DNA of 64,000 nt from NCBI RefSeq assembly GCF_013488225.1, contig NZ_CP041241.1, forward strand, positions 496,001 to 560,000, in the 5' to 3' direction. The position numbers were made by a program, and so were the translations under genes. The stretch is from Sinorhizobium mexicanum. GTDB lineage: Bacteria > Pseudomonadota > Alphaproteobacteria > Rhizobiales > Rhizobiaceae. The notes under the pieces were generated by a model. That model had not been told where the DNA came from. It ran no database searches and was given only the letters and a program-made list of their open reading frames with translations. Each line of letters begins with the position of its first letter. Position 1 is the first letter of the stretch. Positions 18,328 through 26,610 of this stretch are shown here, piece after piece.

Positions 18328-19386
18328 ATGTCCAGCATAGTTAGCCCTGAACAATCGCTTGCCGGCGGCCGAGTTAACCGGCGAGCCGTGTTGCGAGGCG
18401 GACTTGCGCTCGCCGCCGCCGCGTGCGTCGGCCTAAGGAGCGCTGGCTTCGCGCTCGCCGCGGGATCCGGCCGTATCAGCTACATGACCCCCGCGCCGTT
18501 TGCACTATCCTTTGCCGAGGTGCTGATCGCCAATGCAAACGGCCATTTCAAGGCTGAAGGCCTCGAGGTGGACATCATTCCCGGCGCGAACGGGATTCAG
18601 CCGATGCAACAGTTGATGTCCGGTCAGATCAAGATCGGACGCACCGCCGGTATCGTCATGGCAACCTCGGTCGAGAAGGGAGTCGCGTGCCGGGCAATCG
18701 CGACGCTTGCCCATGATTCACCGCTGTTCATCGTGAGCGCCAGCACCAATCCCATCAATGGCCCCGCGGACCTGAAAGGCGCTTCGATCGGCATTACCTC
18801 GCCGAACGATCCCACTGACCTCATGCTCAAGGCGATGCTTGCGGCAGGCGGTCTGGCCGATTCCGACGTGACGCGCCAGACGAGCGCGGACAACGCGGGG
18901 TCATTCGCGCTGGTCCAGGCCGAGCGTCTCAAGGGCTTTATCGGCAACGCCGAGTCAATCAATAGGGCGCGGGCGACGGGAGCGGAGGTGACCGCGTTGA
19001 ACCTCACATCGTTCATGCCGCTGCCAGGCCAGGTCTATGTGGCGATGGACGACGACATCGCAAACAGCGGGGAGGAGCTTGTCGCCTTCCTCAAAGGCGT
19101 CCGCGCGGGGATCGAAGACATCCTTGATGACGAGGGTTACAAGAACACCCTTGAGACGCTGCGGACCTTGGGGCTGCATGGCATCGATGACGAGAAGACT
19201 GCATCGGCCGTCATCAAGGAGAACGTCAGCAATTGGTTGATCGATGGTCGGGATCGGCTTCTGTTCAATAATTCCGAGAAATGGGCGAGTGGTCTCGATG
19301 CCGCCCGAAAGATCGGCGTTTTGGGCGAGAAATCGGACGACGACTTCTATACCAACGCTCTCGTGGAAAAGGCTTTCCGTGTCTGA
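18328..19386 (+). CDS. ABC transporter substrate-binding protein, SsuA/NMT1-like
   Basis: A 352-residue periplasmic binding protein of the nitrate/sulfonate/thiamine-precursor type. The N-terminus has a twin-arginine-like NRRAVLRGG followed by a hydrophobic stretch and ALA, suggesting Tat export. The phrases NGHFKAEGLEVDI and PADLKGASIGI are family hallmarks. GGGAGGA precedes the ATG at 18328. It heads a three-gene importer operon. Ligand unknown; a sulfonate, aromatic acid or other small anion are all possible. Confidence 0.9.
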   Translation: MSSIVSPEQSLAGGRVNRRAVLRGGLALAAAACVGLRSAGFALAAGSGRISYMTPAPFALSFAEVLIANANGHFKAEGLEVDIIPGANGIQPMQQLMSGQIKIGRTAGIVMATSVEKGVACRAIATLAHDSPLFIVSASTNPINGPADLKGASIGITSPNDPTDLMLKAMLAAGGLADSDVTRQTSADNAGSFALVQAERLKGFIGNAESINRARATGAEVTALNLTSFMPLPGQVYVAMDDDIANSGEELVAFLKGVRAGIEDILDDEGYKNTLETLRTLGLHGIDDEKTASAVIKENVSNWLIDGRDRLLFNNSEKWASGLDAARKIGVLGEKSDDDFYTNALVEKAFRV

Positions 19387-20203
19387 ATTCGCTACCCGTC
19401 GGAACGAACGGCAGGCTTCGGGTGGGTGGATCGTCGCTGCGAAGCAGCCGCCTAAAATCGTGCTTCGCGATGTCGAGAAGGTTTTTAAGACCTCTTCCGG
19501 CACCACGAACGCACTTTCCGGCATCAATCTTTCGATTGAGGAGGGCGAGTTCGTGTCTCTCCTCGGGCCGTCCGGTTGCGGAAAGACGACTTTGTTGCGC
19601 ACGATCGGCGGACTTGAGACGCATACGTCCGGCTTCATGGAAATCGGCGGCAAGTCCGAACATCGGGAAGGCGTCTTGGGCATAGCATTCCAGGACGCCA
19701 ACCTTTTTCCCTGGTTGCGGATAGAGGACAACATCGCGCTGCCGCTCCGACTCAGTGGTGTAGGCAAGACGGAACGGCGTGCAAAGGCCGCAGAACTCGC
19801 CGGGCTCGTCGGTTTGACCGGATTTGAGAAGCGATACCCTCGCGAGCTCTCGGGCGGCATGCGGCAGCGCGCGGCCATCGCGCGCGCGCTGATCCGCAAG
19901 CCGGAAGTACTCTTGATGGATGAGCCGTTCGGTGCGCTTGACGCCATGACGCGCGACGACATGAACCTTGAGATGCAGCGCATCTGGCTGGAGCGCCGCT
20001 GTACCACCGTCATGGTAACCCATTCCATTTCTGAGGCTGTTTTCCTAGGCGATCGCGTGGTGCTGATGAGCCCCAGGCCCGGCAAGATCGACGTGATCGT
20101 GGATGTGAGATTCCCCCGCCCGCGTCCAGTCAGCCTGCAAAGCACCTCCGAATTCCAAGAAATCGTGCGCTACCTGCGCCAGAAACTCGGAGAAATTCAC
20201 TGA
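19379..20203 (+). CDS. ABC transporter ATPase, SsuB/TauB-like
   Basis: A 274-residue ABC ATPase: Walker A GPSGCGKTT, Q-loop in QDANLFPW, signature LSGGMRQRAAIARAL, Walker B VLLMDEPFGALD, and a switch histidine in VTHSISEAVFLGD. This pattern is that of the nitrate/sulfonate/taurine group. A GTG start at 19379 overlapping the binding-protein stop is chosen; a longer frame from 19244 would overlap the previous gene heavily. Its stop overlaps the permease start. Confidence 0.92.
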   Translation: MSEFATRRNERQASGGWIVAAKQPPKIVLRDVEKVFKTSSGTTNALSGINLSIEEGEFVSLLGPSGCGKTTLLRTIGGLETHTSGFMEIGGKSEHREGVLGIAFQDANLFPWLRIEDNIALPLRLSGVGKTERRAKAAELAGLVGLTGFEKRYPRELSGGMRQRAAIARALIRKPEVLLMDEPFGALDAMTRDDMNLEMQRIWLERRCTTVMVTHSISEAVFLGDRVVLMSPRPGKIDVIVDVRFPRPRPVSLQSTSEFQEIVRYLRQKLGEIH

Positions 20204-20988
20204 TGTCGGATGCACTCAAGAAGCCTTGGGTCCTGACGGTCCTGATCTCTACGGTCCTGCTCTTGTCGTGGGAAGCCTATGTGATGGGTGGATATGTCTC
20301 TCCGCTCATCCTGCCGCGTCCAGTGGATATTGCGGTGGAACTGATCAGAATGCTGCAGCAGCCGTCTACTTACTATCATCTCGGCGTGACGTTGTACGAA
20401 GCCGTGGCAGGGTTCCTGTTCGCCGCTCTTATCGGCGTCATGCTGGGCGTCGTGCTTGCCAAGCTGCCTCCGCTGGAGCGAGCGCTTCAGCCGATCATCA
20501 TCGCCATACAGGTGGTTCCCAAGATCGTCCTGGTGCCGCTATTCATCCTTTGGTTCGGCTTCGGGATGACCTCCAAAATCGTGATCGCTGCGGTGCTGGC
20601 ATTCCTGCCAATTCTCAGCAATACGCTGCTCGGCGTTAAGTCGATCGAGGCCGGCCATCGCGATGTGCTGAAAAGCTTGGGCGCCACGTCGTGGCAACGG
20701 CTGATCGTGCTCGAACTGCCTAGCGCAATGCCCGCGGTGCTGACCGGCATGGAGGTCGGAATCATCTTCTCCATGATCGGCGCGGTCATCGGTGAGTTCC
20801 TTGCCGGCACGGCGGGACTCGGCCATCTCGCAATCGCGAAGATGAACGCCTTCGAGGCGGCTGGCCTCTTCGCGACGATCATCTTGCTCTCAATCATTTC
20901 TGGCTTGCTCTATTTCCTGATCGCACTGATGCGAAGCTCGTTCACAGGATGGCATGCGACCGCCGACAACCTCGCCACCGCCCACTAA
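20203..20988 (+). CDS. ABC transporter permease, SsuC/TauC-like
   Basis: A 261-residue membrane protein with about six transmembrane segments. It shows SPLILPRPVDI near the N-terminus, the PKIVLVPLFILWFGFG stretch and an EAA-type loop (GATSWQRLIVLELPSAMP), all standard for permeases of the sulfonate/nitrate/taurine family. The start overlaps the ATPase stop by one base, completing the importer. Confidence 0.92.
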   Translation: MSDALKKPWVLTVLISTVLLLSWEAYVMGGYVSPLILPRPVDIAVELIRMLQQPSTYYHLGVTLYEAVAGFLFAALIGVMLGVVLAKLPPLERALQPIIIAIQVVPKIVLVPLFILWFGFGMTSKIVIAAVLAFLPILSNTLLGVKSIEAGHRDVLKSLGATSWQRLIVLELPSAMPAVLTGMEVGIIFSMIGAVIGEFLAGTAGLGHLAIAKMNAFEAAGLFATIILLSIISGLLYFLIALMRSSFTGWHATADNLATAH

Positions 20989-21296
20989 AGTAACACGCGC
21001 TCACGCCGCCAACGCCAGAAAGCGGCAGGCTTTGCGCCGGAATGGACGGAAGGCATGCCGAACCGCAACTTCGAGCTCCGAAAGGTGAGGGGCGTCGATG
21101 CCGCATCGGTCCGGGGTCGCCTGGAACAAGGAGGACCCGGCCGCCGGCCGTGACGACATCATCGACATCGCGAGGTCACTTGTGAGACCGGAAAGGTGAG
21201 GGAAGGCGAGGTCGCCCGCGCCAGTACGGAGCAGCTTGCCATTGCATTGTTGGCGCGGGCCAAAGATGAGTGCAGGATCCCAATTGCTTGCTCCCG
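20989..21296. other. Intergenic stretch, no gene recognised
   Basis: Open frames exist on both strands but none has a ribosome-binding site or a recognisable sequence. It might hold decayed coding DNA; nothing firm is visible. Confidence 0.4.
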
Positions 21297-21488
21297 CTAA
21301 TATCGCCACCTCGGTGCGCGCTTCACATTGTGAAGCAACTCGGACGCCGTGGCGAAATCGCCAAAGAGGCTGGTCAAACGCTTCTCTTCTTCTTGGCAGA
21401 GACGTTGCTGCTGGCAAAAAACGTGAATATTCCACACTTTAGTGGCAGTTTTCTTGGAAAGCTCATCGGCTCCAATGCGTTCAACCAT
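21297..21488 (-). CDS. Small conserved-looking protein of unknown function
   Basis: A 63-residue soluble protein with an ideal GGGAGGAGC ribosome-binding site three bases before its ATG. The sequence is of ordinary composition, with VWNIHVFCQQQRL and LFGDFATASELLHN, and ends in basic RAPRWRY. I recall similar tiny rhizobial proteins carrying the LFG.FATASELL pattern but cannot name a family. The gene stands alone between the ABC importer and an AraC regulator. Confidence 0.6.
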   Translation of the reverse strand: MVERIGADELSKKTATKVWNIHVFCQQQRLCQEEEKRLTSLFGDFATASELLHNVKRAPRWRY

Positions 21489-21830
21489 CGTGCTCCTCCC
21501 AAAGCGAAGGAGACCAGACTATGCTACTAAAGTCTAATTAAGCAAGAGATAAACTAAGTATTACTTATTGCCTCGGCGCTCGTTGGCGCGGCCGGGAAGG
21601 TGAAGGGAGGGGCTCGCCCGCAGCGGAGCACCGTGCCGGCTGCTATGCGCATTTCGTGTCGGAGGGTGACTTGCCTCTGTACCTGATGACGATGAGAGTG
21701 TAGCGAGCCGTAGGCTTCGTACCGCACCAACGCGATACGAGCGGAAACGACATTGCTCAAACTTCGGGTATCTTTGCTTATGCCTCCAAACGGGCTTTAT
21801 GCTTCGATCCGGATGTGATTACCTCGTGTC
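21489..21830. other. Intergenic stretch, no gene recognised
   Basis: Short frames on both strands lack start signals and recognisable motifs. The A+T-rich part at 21515-21570 may carry the promoter for the small minus-strand gene. No repeat matched the RIME families seen elsewhere. Confidence 0.4.
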
Positions 21831-22724
21831 ATGACCGACAGTCTTCTCAGAGCCGTTCGCCGCCATACGGAGGCCTATTCCGATCCGACCGGCTTGGCCC
21901 GGACACCGATTCCGGGTCTGATCACTATTCGGCAAACCACGAAGAGCGAGCTTCAGTACGCCATCAACCGCCCGCTTGTGTGCCTCGTCGTGCAGGGGAC
22001 TAAGCAGATTTCGCTGGGCGATCAGACCTTCACCCACCAAGCCGGGGCAACCTTGCTCATTACTGCGGATGTGCCGACTGTTAGCCGGATCGCCCGTGCA
22101 AGCCCCACCGAGCCCTATCTTTCGCTCGCGCTATATCTCGATCCGACGGTCATTGCGGAGCTGTCGGTGGAGATGAAGGTCGCCCGGGAGGGGAAGAATG
22201 TGCCCCTCCGCATTGATCCTACCGATCAGGAGGTCGCGGATACCGCGCTCCGTCTGATGCGTCTCCTGGAGCGGCCCGAATCCGTGCCAGTGCTGCAAGC
22301 TCAACTCATCCGCGAGATGCACTATTGGCTCCTGTCCGGGCGACATGGAACTGCGGTCCGGCAACTCGGCTGTCAAGAAAGCCATGCACAGCGCATCGCG
22401 CGCGCGGTTGCGCTTATTCGTGAGGAATACGCAAAGCCGTTGCCTGTCGAACGCCTTGCGGAAGCAGCCAGAATGAGCGCTTCCTCATTCCATCAGCATT
22501 TCCGGGCCATAACGACACTGTCGCCTCTGCAGTTTCAGAAGCAACTACGCCTGATCGAAGCGCGGCGCCTGATGCTTGCGGAAGGCGCGTCTGCCAGCCA
22601 TGCCGCCTACACGGTCGGCTATGAAAGCGTGCCTCAATTCACACGCGAATATGGCAGGATGTTCGGCCTGTCGCCCGTCAAGCATATCAAGGCCGCCAAA
22701 GGCGGCTTGGAAGCAGCGGCATAG
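21831..22724 (+). CDS. AraC family transcriptional regulator
   Basis: A 297-residue regulator with an AraC N-terminal sensing domain (PLVCLVVQGTKQISLGD, YLSLALYLDP) and two C-terminal HTHs (about residues 195-290: LPVERLAEAARMSASSFHQH and AAYTVGYESVPQFTREYGR). This domain combination (AraC_N plus HTH_18) often controls a neighbouring oxidoreductase or detoxification gene. Here the next items downstream are a decayed GST gene and a PfpI/DJ-1 gene. Confidence 0.88.
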   Translation: MTDSLLRAVRRHTEAYSDPTGLARTPIPGLITIRQTTKSELQYAINRPLVCLVVQGTKQISLGDQTFTHQAGATLLITADVPTVSRIARASPTEPYLSLALYLDPTVIAELSVEMKVAREGKNVPLRIDPTDQEVADTALRLMRLLERPESVPVLQAQLIREMHYWLLSGRHGTAVRQLGCQESHAQRIARAVALIREEYAKPLPVERLAEAARMSASSFHQHFRAITTLSPLQFQKQLRLIEARRLMLAEGASASHAAYTVGYESVPQFTREYGRMFGLSPVKHIKAAKGGLEAAA

Positions 22725-22749
22725 CAACGAGCCGGCGGGGCCGCCGCCC

Positions 22750-23115
22750 GCCTCGACGTGCTTCGGTGGCTTTTCTGGGATAATCGGAAACCGTCCGGCT
22801 ACATGGCCGCCGATCGCTCCATGCGCACGCTCAGCGCACCGATCCAGCCGTGCTCGGCTACGTTCGCCGCCGTATCGACGACTTCTCGGAATTCTCTAAA
22901 ACCAGTTTCGGGATCGGTCGTTCGTTGCGCGCGCCGATGTCACGATCGCCGAGGTCTCGATGCGCGCCTACCTGTCCTATCCCGAGGACGAGATCGGTTA
23001 CGATCTCGCGCGCAGTTATCCGCAAGCCCGAGCCTGGCCGGACCGGCTCACGGCAGTTCCGGGTTGGCAGGAGCCTTACGATCTTCTACCTGGCCAGCGC
23101 TTACCGCGTTTTCGT
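22750..23115 (+). pseudogene. Glutathione S-transferase gene remnant
   Basis: Three reading frames in succession give fragments of one GST C-terminal domain: LRWLFWDNRK...GYMAADR (about 22756-22840), then LGYVRRRIDDF (about 22853-22885), then SFVARADVTIAEVSMRAYLS and YDLLPGQRLP (about 22919-23110). The N-terminal thioredoxin-like half is absent, so the gene is both truncated and frameshifted at least twice. It lies 26 bp after an AraC regulator that may once have controlled it. Confidence 0.7.
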
Positions 23116-23291
23116 CGTGCCAACAGAGCTGGATGGTCGCAGCCGGCCCGCTGGCCCGGAGAATCAGGCAAAAATCGGCGAGCTTCGGGCAACATCGATG
23201 CGTGCTTTGCAGCGACACTGTGCTGACCGGTCCAGGAATGGTCCGGGAATTTTGGCGAGTGATTAAGCGACCAAGGCAAGGAGGAAGAGAA

Positions 23292-23987
23292 ATGCCCAAT
23301 ATCCTGATCGTTCTTTCCGTAGCGGACAAGTGGACCCGTGCGGACGGCTCCATCTACGAAACCGGCGTGTGGGCCGAGGAATTCGTCGTGATGGACGAGG
23401 TGTTCGTCCAGACTGGTTTCCAGGTCGACATTGCCAGTCCTGGCGGCATCGCCCCCACGATGGACGCGCGCAGCCTGGATCCCGCAATCGTGGGGCGGGA
23501 ACTTGCGGACCGTATGCGCAACTATCTCGACGAAAACTCCGACCGAATGGAAAGGCCTCTGGTCCTCGCTGAGGTAGACGTGAGCCGCTACGATGCCGTC
23601 GTCGTTCCCGGCGGGCACGGTCCGGTCGAGGACCTCTACAAGGACCCGGATATGGGCCGCGTGATGGTCGCGGCCGATCGGGAAGAGAAGGTCATCGCCG
23701 CGGTCTGCCACGGCCCGGCAGCGCTGTTGGCGGCGAAGGACGAGAACGGCCAATGGCATTTCGCCGGGCGCAGGATGACTTCCCTCACCGATGAGGAGGA
23801 AATTGAGTTCGGGACCGCGGAGAATGCGCCTTGGCTGCTCGCCGACACGCTGCGCAAGTCCGGCGCGATCTTTGAGCAAGGGCGGAACTGGGACGTCTAC
23901 ATCGTCGAGGACGGCAACCTCCTGACCGGCCAGAATCCCGCATCGTCGGCAGCGCTCGCGGACGCGGTCATAGCCGCGCTTCGTTGA
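23292..23987 (+). CDS. DJ-1/PfpI family class I glutamine amidotransferase-like protein
   Basis: A 231-residue protein of the HchA-like branch of the DJ-1/PfpI superfamily. The nucleophile elbow AVCHGPAALL carries the conserved cysteine, preceded by VVVPGGHGPVEDL, and an early glutamate is in TGVWAEEF. Members act as glyoxalase III, deglycase or chaperone-like stress proteins. The ATG at 23292 follows AGGAGGAAGAG; the frame stays open upstream through the GST remnant but that part is not coding. Precise activity unproven. Confidence 0.87.
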   Translation: MPNILIVLSVADKWTRADGSIYETGVWAEEFVVMDEVFVQTGFQVDIASPGGIAPTMDARSLDPAIVGRELADRMRNYLDENSDRMERPLVLAEVDVSRYDAVVVPGGHGPVEDLYKDPDMGRVMVAADREEKVIAAVCHGPAALLAAKDENGQWHFAGRRMTSLTDEEEIEFGTAENAPWLLADTLRKSGAIFEQGRNWDVYIVEDGNLLTGQNPASSAALADAVIAALR

Positions 23988-24232
23988 CGAAGGGGTGTCC
24001 GGCCGGTTCAACCGAGAAGCGCCGCCACGAACCGACGGCCATGGCAGCCACGGCTCAATCACATGGCCAACCGGATCATCGGGGCCTGTGCGGGCAGTGC
24101 TTGGAGCGCCCCTGAGTTGGACATGGGGGCGCTGGTCATGATCACGGATCGCCCATTTGAGCCGATCTTGACACCGGATGGCCTGGCCTCCCCGCTCCGC
24201 TTGATAGACTGAGGACTTTTCGCCGGGTAACT
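23988..24232. other. Gap between PfpI gene and stress promoter
   Basis: A 50-codon frame begins with ATG at 24063 and ends near 24212 but has no ribosome-binding site and no recognisable motif. Nothing else is visible before the EcfG-type promoter. Confidence 0.35.
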
Positions 24233-24257
24233 GGAACTTCCGCCCGTAACGGCCGTT
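24233..24257 (+). promoter_or_regulatory. EcfG (general stress sigma) promoter
   Basis: GGAAC-N16-CGTT, an exact match to the alphaproteobacterial EcfG/RpoE2 consensus, 29 bp before the ATG at 24287. Would drive the 71-residue protein and the PPC-domain gene. Confidence 0.72.
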
Positions 24258-24286
24258 TTTGCTGAAGCCGCATGAGGGAGGGTTCG

Positions 24287-24502
24287 ATGCAACCGGATGA
24301 AAACCTGCAGCTTCATTTCGACTTGTTGAGCCACCGGGCGTTGCTGTCGTGCGGCGGCCGGGACTACTTGCTGCCGGACTGCTATCCGACCAAGGAAATG
24401 GCCCAAATCGCCGCGCAGAAATTCGCATGGGAAACGCTTGGCTTGAAAGACCGTGCGGGCGAATGCGCCCAGGCTTCGGATCTGCCGGTCTGGCTGCGCT
24501 AA
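24287..24502 (+). CDS. Small protein of unknown function, stress promoter
   Basis: A 71-residue soluble protein with cysteine-containing centre (LLSCGGRDYLLPDCYP). I do not recognise a family. The ATG at 24287 is chosen because GGGAGGG lies 6-8 bases upstream; an in-frame ATG at 24272 has no such site. An EcfG-type promoter precedes it and the PPC-domain gene follows after 22 bp, so the two likely form a stress-induced operon. Confidence 0.68.
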   Translation: MQPDENLQLHFDLLSHRALLSCGGRDYLLPDCYPTKEMAQIAAQKFAWETLGLKDRAGECAQASDLPVWLR

Positions 24503-24524
24503 CGCTCAAGATGTGGATCGACCT

Positions 24525-24962
24525 ATGAGGTGGAGACTTCTTTCAAGAGAGACATCAGAGGAGATATACCTCCTCGTTCTCGACCCCGGGGAGGAAGCCC
24601 TCACCGCCATTTCGGAGTTCGCCGCAGCACAGAAGATCACCGCGGCCTCGCTGATGGCGATCGGTGCGTTCGAGAAGGCGGTCGTCGGTTGGTACGATTT
24701 CGAAAAACGAGACTATCGCCGCCTGCCGATCGACGAACAATGCGAAGTGCTAAGCCTCATCGGCGACATTGCGCTCGGCGAGGATGGCAAGCGCAGCCTG
24801 CATGCCCATGTGGTGCTTGGGATTAGTGACGGGACGACGCGCGGCGGGCATTTTCTTGAAGGGATCGTCAAACCGACCCTCGAGGTGACATTGTCTGAAA
24901 CGCCCGCGCATCTCAGGCGGAAGCACCATCCTGATCTCGGAGTTGCCTTGATCGATATCTGA
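24525..24962 (+). CDS. PPC/DUF296 domain protein
   Basis: A 145-residue single-domain protein of the PPC (DUF296) family. Typical features are YLLVLDPGEEAL, ITAASLMAIGAFEKA, and HAHVVLG with the histidines seen in this fold, then GGHFLEGIVKPTLEV. Bacterial members form trimers and bind ligands or DNA; plant homologues carry the same domain in AT-hook proteins. The ATG at 24525 gives the usual start. It follows the 71-residue gene under an EcfG promoter. Confidence 0.85.
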   Translation: MRWRLLSRETSEEIYLLVLDPGEEALTAISEFAAAQKITAASLMAIGAFEKAVVGWYDFEKRDYRRLPIDEQCEVLSLIGDIALGEDGKRSLHAHVVLGISDGTTRGGHFLEGIVKPTLEVTLSETPAHLRRKHHPDLGVALIDI

Positions 24963-24968
24963 GGCCGT

Positions 24969-25475
24969 TCAACGCGTCGCGTCCAGCCAGTGTGTCACCA
25001 CCGGACCATCGTTGCCGAAGACCGGATCGAGCCGGGGCAGCGGCACCGAGGTGATCGCCTGGCGATCCGCATCGCTTGCCGGCCCGCGCTGGATATCGGC
25101 GTGTTGTCCGGGAGGATAGCCGCCGATGACCAGGAAGTCGGCGCTTGCGGCGATCCGACAGTGACCGGTGCCGGCGGGGAGCACGAGAACATCGCCCGCC
25201 ATGACTTCCAGCTCCTTGCCTGCCGGCCCGCCGATCAGGAGGCGCGCCTTGCCTCTTGCAACGGCCAGAACTTCGTGGGCGCGCGTATGATAGTGCTGGA
25301 AGTCGAAAACGCCGTCCCGCCACACACCCCTCCAGCCATTGGCATGAAACCTGTCTTCGATGCGCGTGGCACCGTCCCCGCTGGCGTCGACAGCGTCGTG
25401 ATAGATGAGGACAGGAAGGTGCGGATTGTTCGGTATGCCCTCGCTTTCGGCAAACATCAGGTCATCGACGTGCAT
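24969..25475 (-). CDS. Cupin domain protein
   Basis: A 168-residue protein with one conserved cupin barrel. The metal-binding pattern is seen as FQHYHTRAHEVLAVARG (His, His and Glu), then PAGTGHCRI for the last histidine, with G-rich turns between. It is convergent with the PPC gene and divergent from the DUF3175 gene. Cupins of this size may be isomerases, dioxygenases or binding proteins; the activity is not evident. GGGAGAG precedes the start. Confidence 0.82.
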   Translation of the reverse strand: MHVDDLMFAESEGIPNNPHLPVLIYHDAVDASGDGATRIEDRFHANGWRGVWRDGVFDFQHYHTRAHEVLAVARGKARLLIGGPAGKELEVMAGDVLVLPAGTGHCRIAASADFLVIGGYPPGQHADIQRGPASDADRQAITSVPLPRLDPVFGNDGPVVTHWLDATR

Positions 25476-25487
25476 TGGCTCTCTCCC

Positions 25488-25512
25488 GGAACGATTTCCG
25501 TTCGCTTCCGTT
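25488..25512 (+). promoter_or_regulatory. EcfG (general stress sigma) promoter
   Basis: GGAAC-N16-CGTT, 29 bp before the DUF3175 start at 25541. It lies just outside the start of the divergent cupin gene. Confidence 0.75.
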
Positions 25513-25540
25513 GGAGATAGGTCACCAAGGAGAAACGGCT

Positions 25541-25834
25541 ATGAGCAAGAAGAGCAAGAAGACGAAATGGTCGCAGGATGTGACCGAGAACAGTGACGCG
25601 CTCGATCTCGAGGAGGGCGTCTTCAAGTCGGACGACCCGGCAAGGATTGCGCATTCGCTGAAACGGTCGGCCGAGGCGAGCGATCGGCGCAAGTCGAGTC
25701 CGTTTCGCTCTGCCATGTCGATGCTGACGTTCTATATCAATAGGGCGGGTGCGGGCTTGAGCCGGAAGCAGAGGCACGTTCTCGAAGAGGCGAAGGTCGA
25801 ATTGCGGAAGGATTTCGGGCGCCGGCCCAAGTGA
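25541..25834 (+). CDS. DUF3175 family protein
   Basis: A 97-residue lysine/arginine-rich protein with an SKKSKKTKWSQDVT start and SPFRSAMSMLTFYINRAG in the middle, the pattern of DUF3175. AAGGAG precedes the ATG. Members are small basic proteins common in soil bacteria with no known biochemical role. The exact EcfG promoter and its position ahead of a GST gene point to a stress function. Confidence 0.82.
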   Translation: MSKKSKKTKWSQDVTENSDALDLEEGVFKSDDPARIAHSLKRSAEASDRRKSSPFRSAMSMLTFYINRAGAGLSRKQRHVLEEAKVELRKDFGRRPK

Positions 25835-25845
25835 GGGATCGTTCA

Positions 25846-26610
25846 ATGCCTTACAAGCTTTACTACTGGGACGGGATCCCTGGGCGCGGCGAGTTCGTTC
25901 GCCTCGCGCTCGAGGAAGCCGGAGCCGATTATGTGGATGTCGCCCGCGATCCCGATGGGCAGGAGGGGGGCACGACGGCGATGCTGAAGCTGCTGATGGA
26001 CGGCGAGGGAGCGAATATCCCGTTTGCGCCGCCATTTCTCAAAGACGGCGACCTTCTCATTCCCCACGTCGCCAATATCCTGTTCTACCTTGGCCCGAAG
26101 ATCGGCCTGGCGCCCGAGGAGGAAGGCCTCCGTTTCGTTGCCAACGGCCTGCAACTGACGATCACCGATTTCGTCGCCGAGATCCACGACACGCACCACC
26201 CAATCGGCGTATCACTCTACTATGAGGACCAGAAGCCGGAGGCGTTGCGGCGATCCTCCGATTTCCTATCGGAGCGCCTGCCGAAGTTCCTCGGCTATTT
26301 CGAGCGGGTCTTGCGCCAGAATCCAAAGGGCCAGAATCCAAAGGCCCAGAATCCAAAGGGAAGGGGACATATTGTCGGCGACCGGTTGAGCTATGTCGAT
26401 CTCTCGCTCTTCCAGCTCGTCGAAGGGCTTCGCTACGCCTTTCCGAAGGCGATGCGCAGCTACGAAGCGAGCATCCCGGGTTTGATCGCCCTGCACGACG
26501 CGGTCGCCGAGCGCCCGAATATCCGCAGCTATCTCGCCTCTGATCGAAGACTCTCCTTCAATGAGGCGGGGATTTTCCGGCACTATCCGGAGCTTGACCA
26601 GCCGTCATAG
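25846..26610 (+). CDS. Glutathione S-transferase
   Basis: A 254-residue GST with N-terminal thioredoxin-like domain (LYYWDGIPGRGEFVRLALEE; sigma/alpha-like Tyr near residue 6) and C-terminal helical domain (about residues 90-240, HIVGDRLSYVDLSLF). It should conjugate glutathione to electrophiles in the cytoplasm. A run QNPKG-QNPKA-QNPKG near residues 158-172 is encoded by three 15-bp direct repeats and inserts into the C-terminal domain. It starts 11 bp after the DUF3175 stop and is likely co-transcribed. Confidence 0.87.
   Translation: MPYKLYYWDGIPGRGEFVRLALEEAGADYVDVARDPDGQEGGTTAMLKLLMDGEGANIPFAPPFLKDGDLLIPHVANILFYLGPKIGLAPEEEGLRFVANGLQLTITDFVAEIHDTHHPIGVSLYYEDQKPEALRRSSDFLSERLPKFLGYFERVLRQNPKGQNPKAQNPKGRGHIVGDRLSYVDLSLFQLVEGLRYAFPKAMRSYEASIPGLIALHDAVAERPNIRSYLASDRRLSFNEAGIFRHYPELDQPS
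26316..26360 (+). repeat. Three 15-bp tandem repeats inside the GST gene
   Basis: CCAGAATCCAAAGGG is present three times head to tail (26316-26330, 26331-26345 with a final C, 26346-26360), each encoding QNPKG or QNPKA. The repeat keeps the frame and could vary in copy number by slippage. Confidence 0.9.

Noticed and set aside
20989..21240. Plus-strand fragments that might be an old coding region
   Set aside because: Fragments in several frames could not be assigned to any family; could be noise.
24063..24212. A 50-codon frame before the first stress promoter
   Set aside because: No ribosome-binding site, no recognisable motif, and ordinary length for a chance frame in this G+C-rich DNA.
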